Shown here: piece by piece, positions 58,331 through 64,000 of the stretch | Layout: the number at the start of each line of letters is the position of its first letter | How positions within the stretch are numbered: position 1 is the stretch's first letter | Origin: Bacteroidales bacterium | GTDB taxonomy: Bacteria; Bacteroidota; Bacteroidia; Bacteroidales; Rikenellaceae | DNA length: 64,000 nucleotides | Assembly: GCA_949419965.1 (NCBI GenBank) | Contig: CASPAC010000001.1 | Coordinates: forward strand, 92,748 to 156,747 | Direction: 5' to 3' | Made by a program: the position numbers and the translations under genes | The notes under the pieces: model-generated | Told to the model about the DNA's origin: nothing | Database searches by the model: none | Seen by the model: the letters and a program-made list of their open reading frames with translations, nothing else

Positions 58331-59914
58331 TCAGAACTCGCTGGCGAACGAGAACCGGATATCCTTGAAGTTCTCCTGCGCCAGGGTCAGTGCATAGCTC
58401 GTATCGGCCAGGAAGACGTCGCGGCCGTGCTTGTCGACGGCCATGTTGGTGTGCTTGCGTTTCTTGAAGTCGGCCAGCTGCGCGGCGTTGTCGCTCTCGA
58501 TCCAGCAGGCTTTGTAGATCGAAATCGGTTCCCAGCGGCACGAAGCATTGTATTCGTGTTCCAGACGGTATTGGATCACTTCGAACTGGAGCGCACCCAC
58601 CGTGCCGATGATCTTGCGGCCGTTGAGGGAGCTGGTGAAGAGCTGCGCCACGCCTTCGTCCATCAGCTGGTCGATGCCCTTGGCCAGCTGCTTGAACTTC
58701 ATCGGGTCGGCATTCTCGATGTAGCGGAACTGCTCGGGTGCGAACGACGGAATGCCCGTGAACTTGAGCGTCTCGCCCTCGGTGAAGGTGTCGCCGATCT
58801 TGAAGTTGCCCGTGTCGTGCAGACCCACGATGTCGCCCGGCCAGGCTTCGTCGATCACCGATTTCTTTTCCGCCATGAAGGCTGTCGGCGACGAGAATTT
58901 CATCTGCTTGCCGCTCCGCACGTGGAGGTAGTTCTTGTTGCGTTCGAACATGCCGGAGCATATCTTCAGAAAGGCGATGCGGTCGCGGTGGTTGGGGTCC
59001 ATGTTGGCGTGTATCTTGAAGACGAAGCCCGTCATTTTGCCTTCCTGCGGCTCTACGGTGCGTGTTTCGGTAGGTGCCGGACGCGGTGCGGGGGCGATGC
59101 GCACGAAGCATTCGAGCAGCTCGCGCACGCCGAAGTTGTTGACCGCCGAGCCGAAGAATACGGGCGCCAGCTCGCCCCGCAGGTAGGCGTCGCGGTCGAA
59201 CGGGTCGTAGACGCCCTCGACCAACTCGACGTCCTGCCGCAGCTGCTCGGCGAATTTCTCGCCGATATGCCCGGATAGTTCGGGCGCTCCGAGGTCGGAA
59301 ATCTCCACGGTCGAGGCGTCTGCCGTCTGCTTCTCGTCGGAAGTAAAGAGCGAGAGTTTCTTCTCGTAGAGGTTGTAGACCCCCTTGAAGGTCGGGCCGT
59401 TGGATATGGGGAACGCCAGGGGCCGCACGCGGATGCGCAGTTCGCGCTCCACCTCGTCCAGCAGGTCGAAAGGTTCCTTGGAGGGGCGGTCGAGCTTGTT
59501 GATGAAGACGATGACGGGCGTTCGGCGCATGCGGCACACCTCCATGAGCTTGCGCGTCTGTGCCTCGACGCCCTTGGCGCCGTCGATGACGATGATGACC
59601 GAGTCGACGGCCGTGAGCGTGCGGTAGGTGTCCTCGGCGAAGTCTTCGTGGCCGGGCGTGTCGAGGATGTTGATCTTGCAGCCGGCGTATTCGAAACCCA
59701 TGACGGCCGTGGCGACCGAGATGCCGCGCTGCCGCTCGATCTCCATGAAGTCGGAGGTGGCGCCTTTCTTGATCTTGTTGCTCTTGACGGCGCCGGCCAC
59801 GTGGATGGCGCCGCCGAAGAGGAGCAGTTTTTCGGTCAGGGTCGTTTTACCCGCGTCGGGGTGGGCGATTACCGCAAAAGTGCGGCGGCGGAGTATTTCG
59901 TCGTGTAAAGCCAT
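58331..59914 (-). CDS. prfC: Peptide chain release factor 3
   Basis: This 527-residue translational GTPase recycles class I release factors after termination. G1 is [40 protein letters not shown] is the switch region, followed by DTPGHEDF and NKLDRP. Domains II and III of RF3 follow ([20 protein letters not shown] type strings). Length is normal. The gene is flanked by the YczE-like gene (16-bp gap) and nadB (4-bp gap) on the same strand. Confidence 0.96.
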   Translation of the reverse strand: MALHDEILRRRTFAVIAHPDAGKTTLTEKLLLFGGAIHVAGAVKSNKIKKGATSDFMEIERQRGISVATAVMGFEYAGCKINILDTPGHEDFAEDTYRTLTAVDSVIIVIDGAKGVEAQTRKLMEVCRMRRTPVIVFINKLDRPSKEPFDLLDEVERELRIRVRPLAFPISNGPTFKGVYNLYEKKLSLFTSDEKQTADASTVEISDLGAPELSGHIGEKFAEQLRQDVELVEGVYDPFDRDAYLRGELAPVFFGSAVNNFGVRELLECFVRIAPAPRPAPTETRTVEPQEGKMTGFVFKIHANMDPNHRDRIAFLKICSGMFERNKNYLHVRSGKQMKFSSPTAFMAEKKSVIDEAWPGDIVGLHDTGNFKIGDTFTEGETLKFTGIPSFAPEQFRYIENADPMKFKQLAKGIDQLMDEGVAQLFTSSLNGRKIIGTVGALQFEVIQYRLEHEYNASCRWEPISIYKACWIESDNAAQLADFKKRKHTNMAVDKHGRDVFLADTSYALTLAQENFKDIRFSFASEF

Positions 59915-59918
59915 ATTA

Positions 59919-61469
59919 TTAAATATAGTCCATGTTGTAGTGGCAGCCCACCGACTCCTTGATTTCGCGGCCCTGCTTGATGACCAGATAGGCCACGGCG
60001 ATCATGTTGCGCAGTTCGCACAGGTCGCGGTTGGGTTTGGTCTTGCTGTAGAGTTCCTCGGTCTCTTCGTAGAGGGTCGACAGGCGCCGCATGGCGCGTT
60101 TGAGCGAGAGGTTCGAGCGTACGATGCCTACGTAGTTCGACATGATGGTCTGCATCTCGCGCTTCGACTGGATGATCATCAGCATCTCCTCGGTGTGCTG
60201 CGTGCCCTCGAAATCCCAGTCGGGGATGCCCTCCTGGAACTCTGCCTTGCTAAGCTGCGCCGCGGCATGGCGGGCGGCCCGGTCGGCGTAGACCACCGCT
60301 TCGATGAGCGAATTCGAAGCCAGGCGGTTGGCGCCGTGCAGCCCCGTGCAGGAGGTCTCGCCCAGGGCATAGAGACGTCGGACGGAGGTCTGTCCGTCGG
60401 TGTCGACCTTCACGCCGCCGCAGCAGTAGTGCGCCGCCGGGGTCACGGGAATCAGGTCGGAGGTAATGTCGATGCCGATGGACTTGCACTTCTCGTAGAT
60501 GTTGGGGAAGTGGCTCCGCACGGCAGCGGGGTCTTTGTGCGTGACGTCCAGGTAGACGAAATCTTCGCCCCGGCGTGTCATTTCGCTATATATGGCCCGG
60601 GCCACCACGTCGCGGGGGGCCAGCGACTTCATGGGGTGGTACTTGTCCATGAATTCCTCGCCCGATTGCAGGCGCAGGATGGCACCGAAGCCGCGCATAG
60701 CTTCGGTTATGAGGAAGTTGGGCTTCTCGCCCGGGTTGTAGAGCGTGGTGGGGTGGAACTGGATGAACTCCATGTTTTCGGTCAGCGCCTTGGCCCGGTG
60801 GCACATGGCGATGCCGTCGCCCGTCGCTACGACGGGGTTCGAGGTCGTGGAGTAGATGTTGCCGCAGCCGCCCGTCGCCACGATGGTAAATTTCGCCAGC
60901 ATGGTTTCGATCTCGTTGGTGCGTTCGTTGAGCACGTAGGCTCCGAAGCAGGCCAGACCGCGGGTGTGGCGCGTGACGAATTCGCCCAGGTGGTGCTGCG
61001 TCAAAAGGTCGATGGCGAAGCGATGTTCGAGCACCGTGATGTTCGGGTGGCTGCGTACCGATTCGATGAGCGCCCGTTCGATTTCGGCGCCCGTGAGGTC
61101 TTCGTGGTGGAGGATGCGGTGTTCGGAGTGGCCGCCTTCGCGGTTGAGTTCGAACCGTCCGTCGGGTGTCTTGTCGAAGCGCGTGCCCCAGGCGATCAGG
61201 TCGCCGATCAGCTCGGGAGCGCTCCGTACGACCAGTTCGACGGCTTCCTGACGGCACTTTCCGGCTCCGCAGACCAGCGTGTCGCCGATGTGCTTCTCGA
61301 ACGTGTCGGGGGCGTAGGTTACCGAGCAGATGCCGCCTTGGGCGTAGTTGGTGTTGCATTCCTTGATTTCGCCCTTGGTCACGACGGTAACGTGTCCGTG
61401 GGCGGCGGCTTTCAGCGCGAACGAAAGACCTGCGGCGCCGGAACCGATGACCAAAAAGTCGGTTTTCAT
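59919..61469 (-). CDS. nadB: L-aspartate oxidase
   Basis: This 516-residue flavoprotein oxidises aspartate to iminoaspartate in de novo NAD synthesis. The FAD site is [69 protein letters not shown] and [20 protein letters not shown] are diagnostic. nadA and nadC are not adjacent. The gene is divergent from queA, with overlapping promoters, and is followed by prfC after 4 bp. Confidence 0.95.
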   Translation of the reverse strand: MKTDFLVIGSGAAGLSFALKAAAHGHVTVVTKGEIKECNTNYAQGGICSVTYAPDTFEKHIGDTLVCGAGKCRQEAVELVVRSAPELIGDLIAWGTRFDKTPDGRFELNREGGHSEHRILHHEDLTGAEIERALIESVRSHPNITVLEHRFAIDLLTQHHLGEFVTRHTRGLACFGAYVLNERTNEIETMLAKFTIVATGGCGNIYSTTSNPVVATGDGIAMCHRAKALTENMEFIQFHPTTLYNPGEKPNFLITEAMRGFGAILRLQSGEEFMDKYHPMKSLAPRDVVARAIYSEMTRRGEDFVYLDVTHKDPAAVRSHFPNIYEKCKSIGIDITSDLIPVTPAAHYCCGGVKVDTDGQTSVRRLYALGETSCTGLHGANRLASNSLIEAVVYADRAARHAAAQLSKAEFQEGIPDWDFEGTQHTEEMLMIIQSKREMQTIMSNYVGIVRSNLSLKRAMRRLSTLYEETEELYSKTKPNRDLCELRNMIAVAYLVIKQGREIKESVGCHYNMDYI

Positions 61470-61495
61470 GGATTCGAACCTTTTTTAAAGCGTTG

Positions 61496-61503
61496 CAAAG
61501 ATA
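61496..61503 (-). promoter_or_regulatory. -7 element of nadB
   Basis: The minus strand reads TATCTTTG, a consensus -7 element, 26 nt upstream of the nadB start codon. Confidence 0.65.
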
Positions 61504-61523
61504 CGAATAAAGTATTTAAAATG

Positions 61524-61531
61524 TAACTTTG
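61524..61531 (+). promoter_or_regulatory. -7 element of queA
   Basis: TAACTTTG matches TAnnTTTG, 22 nt upstream of the queA start codon. It lies 20 bp from the nadB -7 element, so the two divergent polymerase sites overlap. Confidence 0.65.
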
Positions 61532-61553
61532 CGGCACGATCAAGAACGAAATT

Positions 61554-62765
61554 ATGGAACGGCATATAGCGATCGAAAATTATTGTTACGAGCTGCCCGA
61601 GGAGCGGATCGCCAAATTTCCCCTCGCGGAACGGAGCGCGTCGAAACTGCTGGTGTGGCGCGCCGGGGCGATCGGGGAGCGGCGTTTCGCGCAGATAGGC
61701 GACGTGCTTCCGGCCGGGGAGCTGCTGGTGTTCAACGACACCAAAGTGATTCGTGCCCGCATCATCATGCACAAACCCACGGGCGCCCGCATCGAGGTGT
61801 TCTGCCTCGAACCTCATGCTCCGGCCGACTACGAACGGGCGTTCGCCGTGACGGGCAGCTGCGAGTGGTCGTGCGTCGTAGGCAATGTGAAGAAATGGAA
61901 AGACGGCCCCGTGCAGATCGATTTCGAGTATGACGGGCGGCCCGAGTGTCTGCGGGCTTTTTTGGTCGGCGAGAACGGCCGCGAGCGCATCGTGCGTTTC
62001 GAGTGGTCGGCGCCGCTGACGTTCGGTCGGCTGCTCGAATGCCTGGGCCGCATACCGATTCCGCCCTACCTCAACCGCGAGAGCCAAGAGATCGACAACA
62101 CGCGCTACCAGACCGTTTATTCCAAGTTCGAGGGTTCGGTGGCGGCGCCTACGGCCGGACTGCACTTCACATCGGAACTCATCGAAGCGATGAAGACGCG
62201 CGGCTTCGGGTTCGAGGAGGTCACGCTGCATGTCGGCGCCGGTACGTTCTTGCCTGTCAAGGAGCAGGACGCCGCGCGGCACCCGATGCACACCGAACAT
62301 TTCGAGGTAAGGCGTTCGACGGTGGCGCGGCTGCTCGAAAAATGGGGCCATATCACGGCAGTGGGAACAACTTCGGTGCGTACGCTCGAATCGCTGGCGG
62401 CCCTGGCGTGGCGGATCCGCACGTCGGGAACACCCGATGCGGAGCGCGTGATCGGGCAGTGGGAGCTGTACGACATTCCCCACGAATTTTCGGGCCGCGA
62501 TGCGCTGACCGAGCTGCTGGGCTACATGGATGCGCACGGACTCGACCGGCTGAAGGCCGCGACGCAGATCATGATTACGCCGCTGGGCTACGAATTCCGC
62601 ATCGTGAATAACATAGTTACCAATTTCCACCAGCCTTCCTCTACGCTGCTGCTGCTTGTAGCGGCCTACGTGGGCGACGACTGGCGGCGCATCTACGACT
62701 ACGCCCTTTCGCACGATTTCCGTTTTCTGAGCTACGGCGACTCGTCGGTGCTGATGCGGGATTGA
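61554..62765 (+). CDS. queA: S-adenosylmethionine:tRNA ribosyltransferase-isomerase
   Basis: This 403-residue enzyme transfers the ribosyl part of AdoMet to preQ1 in tRNA, giving epoxyqueuosine. The N-terminus has YELPEERIAKFPLAERSASK. VFNDTKVIRARII, RIPIPPYLNRESQEIDNTRY, AAPTAGLHFTSELIEAMKTR and NFHQPSSTLLLLVAAYVGDD are diagnostic. It is about 45 residues longer than the E. coli enzyme. It acts after tgt (at 29.9 kb) in queuosine synthesis. Confidence 0.95.
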   Translation: MERHIAIENYCYELPEERIAKFPLAERSASKLLVWRAGAIGERRFAQIGDVLPAGELLVFNDTKVIRARIIMHKPTGARIEVFCLEPHAPADYERAFAVTGSCEWSCVVGNVKKWKDGPVQIDFEYDGRPECLRAFLVGENGRERIVRFEWSAPLTFGRLLECLGRIPIPPYLNRESQEIDNTRYQTVYSKFEGSVAAPTAGLHFTSELIEAMKTRGFGFEEVTLHVGAGTFLPVKEQDAARHPMHTEHFEVRRSTVARLLEKWGHITAVGTTSVRTLESLAALAWRIRTSGTPDAERVIGQWELYDIPHEFSGRDALTELLGYMDAHGLDRLKAATQIMITPLGYEFRIVNNIVTNFHQPSSTLLLLVAAYVGDDWRRIYDYALSHDFRFLSYGDSSVLMRD

Positions 62766-62785
62766 CCGGGAATCCGGGCAAAACG

Positions 62786-62822
62786 AGAGGGACGTTCCTT
62801 ACAATGGAACGTCCCTCTTTTG
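62786..62822. terminator. Terminator between queA and the outer-membrane barrel gene
   Basis: AGAGGGACGTTCC (62786-62798), a 7-nt loop and GGAACGTCCCTCT (62806-62818) form a 13-bp stem followed by TTTTG, with AAAA upstream. It can serve both convergent genes. Confidence 0.92.
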
Positions 62823-62836
62823 TTGTCGGGCGGGAT

Positions 62837-63439
62837 TTAGAAGTTGTAGCCTACGCTGATGGAGAAGCAGCTGTTGCGCAGCGTGCCCTCGCCGTCGCTC
62901 TCCTTTAAAAGATTCAGGCAGCCGATGTCGTAGCCCAGTCCGAAGTAGATGCGCTTCCAGACGACGCCCGCACCCAGACGCACGCCCAGGTCAGAGCGTT
63001 TCAGTTCGCCGTCGCTGCCGAAGATGTCGAACTTTGCATCTTCGAATTTCGCCTTGCCGCCGATGCCGATACCGTAGTAAAGGCCTGCGAAGGGTTGGAT
63101 TGTAACCACGTCTTTGATGTTGAAGTGGTAGTTTACCAACACGGGAATTTGCAGATAGGAAGGACGGAAACTCACGCCCTCGATTTTGCCGCCGCGGCTC
63201 GAAAAGGCGAGACCGGTTTCAAGGTAGAAAGGCAGTTTGCCGGAGAGCAGGATCTGGTCGGAAACGGCGATGTGGAACGCAGCCCGGGATTTGGAGCCGA
63301 TGGATACGCCCTCGGCCGAAATCGAATAGTTCGACAGGTTGAGACCGGCGCGGACCCCCAGGATGTTCTTTTTGAAACTTTGTGCCGAAACGGCGTTCGC
63401 CAACAGGATGGCGGTCATGATAAGTAATGCTTTTCTCAT
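62837..63439 (-). CDS. Small outer-membrane beta-barrel protein (porin/PorT-type fold)
   Basis: This 200-residue protein has a signal peptide (MRKALLIMTAILLANAVSAQ) and an eight-stranded barrel pattern. Characteristic strings are LGVRAGLNLSNYSI, LPFYLETGLAFSSRGGKI, SYLQIPVLVNYHF, VTIQPFAGLYYGIGIGGKAK and the C-terminal FSISVGYNF. The type is common in Bacteroidetes and its role is mostly unknown. The upstream region carries a -7 element and a run of nine G residues (minus strand). Confidence 0.87.
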   Translation of the reverse strand: MRKALLIMTAILLANAVSAQSFKKNILGVRAGLNLSNYSISAEGVSIGSKSRAAFHIAVSDQILLSGKLPFYLETGLAFSSRGGKIEGVSFRPSYLQIPVLVNYHFNIKDVVTIQPFAGLYYGIGIGGKAKFEDAKFDIFGSDGELKRSDLGVRLGAGVVWKRIYFGLGYDIGCLNLLKESDGEGTLRNSCFSISVGYNF

Positions 63440-63470
63440 GATTTAAGGGATTTTTGGGTTGTTCGTGTGG

Positions 63471-63478
63471 CAAATATA
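63471..63478 (-). promoter_or_regulatory. -7 element of the outer-membrane barrel gene
   Basis: The minus strand reads TATATTTG, a consensus -7 element 31 nt upstream of the start codon. The G-tract lies just upstream of it, in the spacer to any -33 element. Confidence 0.65.
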
Positions 63479-63487
63479 GATAAAAAT

Positions 63488-63496
63488 CCCCCCCCC
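63488..63496 (-). repeat. Nine-G homopolymer in the barrel gene promoter
   Basis: Nine C residues on the plus strand (G on the transcribed side) sit 9 nt upstream of the -7 element. Homopolymers of this size can slip, and here they would change promoter spacing. Confidence 0.75.
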
Positions 63497-63915
63497 ATTT
63501 TTTGCGGACAAAATGCAACATTGGTTTTTATATTGCTGATTTTCAATCATGTGTGTTGTCGGTTGAAAAAGCTGTGCCGGGCGGCTTTGTGAAGCGGGGG
63601 CGACGATCGGACGGTAGGGAAGTTTGCAGCCGACACGGCCGCGTCGTTGTCCGGCAGACTTTGCCGAATGCTTGTCCGGCTTCCGGTTGCGGTCTTCGTT
63701 TGCAGCCGATGCGTGAAAAAAATAACAGCGGACATCCGCAATTCGCAATTATTTTGTAACTTCGCGCCGCAAAGGGACGAAGCCTGGCGACGGTGCATTC
63801 GGAGTTGTGCGGGCCGCAATCTTTGTCGGGCGGATGCCGGGGCTTGCGGAGCATGCTGCGGTCCCATGAGAACGGAAATCCGTGAAGATTCAAACCAAAT
63901 AAATTCATTACGACT

Positions 63916-64000
63916 ATGCAGATTGTAGAGATTCATGCAAGAGAAATCCTCGATTCGCGAGGAAATCCGACCGTCGAGGTCGAAGTGCGCACCGTATCGG
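63916..64000 (+). CDS. eno: Enolase, first 28 codons
   Basis: The window ends inside this gene. The visible N-terminus [20 protein letters not shown] is the canonical start of enolase, which converts 2-phosphoglycerate to phosphoenolpyruvate in glycolysis. The rest lies beyond the right edge. The upstream region is long and has only a weak -7 candidate. Confidence 0.93.
   Translation, partial: MQIVEIHAREILDSRGNPTVEVEVRTVS

Larger units (their letters stand above)
63440..63915. other. Divergent intergenic region between the barrel gene and enolase
   Basis: This 476-bp region carries the barrel gene promoter and G-tract on the left (63471-63496). On the right, TAACTTCG at 63757-63764 is a possible weak -7 element for enolase; its leader would then be about 145 nt. 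I see no gene in it, although several unsupported frames cross it. Confidence 0.6.

Noticed and set aside
63543..63908. Small genes in the region before enolase
   Set aside because: Several overlapping frames on both strands have no start context, no promoter and no family similarity.

Overview
The window is about 64 kb of GC-rich chromosomal DNA from a member of the Bacteroidales, most likely Alistipes or another member of the Rikenellaceae. The evidence is a SusC-type receptor beside a hybrid two-component regulator, many promoters with the Bacteroidetes -7 element TAnnTTTG, general absence of Shine-Dalgarno sequences, and typical Bacteroidetes families (DUF4271, DUF4296, DUF3467, Porin_O_P, PorT-like barrels). 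Species assignment is inference. No rRNA, tRNA, CRISPR array, prophage or insertion sequence was recognised.

Layout. (i) 1-8.8 kb, minus strand: a polysaccharide utilisation locus fragment with a sialate O-acetylesterase-like enzyme, a one-polypeptide hybrid two-component regulator, a GH88-DUF2264 fusion enzyme and the start of a SusC receptor. A shared 23-nt motif lies at the same distance from a -7-like element before both transcription units and is a candidate binding site for the regulator. (ii) 9.1-19.2 kb, plus strand: a two-unit 73-bp repeat carrying a consensus promoter, then a packed run of ten genes (flippase, DNA polymerase III delta-prime, folK, two lipoproteins, PorT-like barrel, rbfA, FtsX-type permease, DUF4296 lipoprotein, small unknown). 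(iii) 19.2-24.8 kb: xerD, prmA, recO, an unknown secreted protein, a porin and a YeiH-type exporter. (iv) 24.8-31 kb, minus strand: ygiQ, rluD, a PASTA protein, an LptF/G permease and tgt. (v) 31.2-42.1 kb: glycosyltransferase, ECF sigma factor, rsmG, thioredoxin-like protein, rlmN, tonB, hflX, upp, an LtaS-like transferase, then a hemerythrin-LuxR regulator translationally coupled to a metal efflux transporter.

(vi) 42.2-50.6 kb, minus strand: a ten-gene run read from a second, oppositely oriented copy of the 73-bp repeat (LysE-type exporter, cmk, ispH, unknown membrane protein, ctpA, histidine kinase, DUF4271 protein, hemD, rnpA, yidD). (vii) 51-64 kb: DUF3467 protein, folC, lnt, a galK-galE-nucleotidyltransferase cluster, a YczE-like membrane protein, prfC, nadB, queA, a small outer-membrane barrel and the first codons of enolase.

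Most genes are housekeeping or envelope functions. The parts most worth follow-up are the promoter-bearing repeat with covarying hairpins, the putative operator pair in the polysaccharide locus, the RIC/hemerythrin-LuxR fusion coupled to a cation efflux gene, and several short-repeat tracts that overlap promoters or a start codon.
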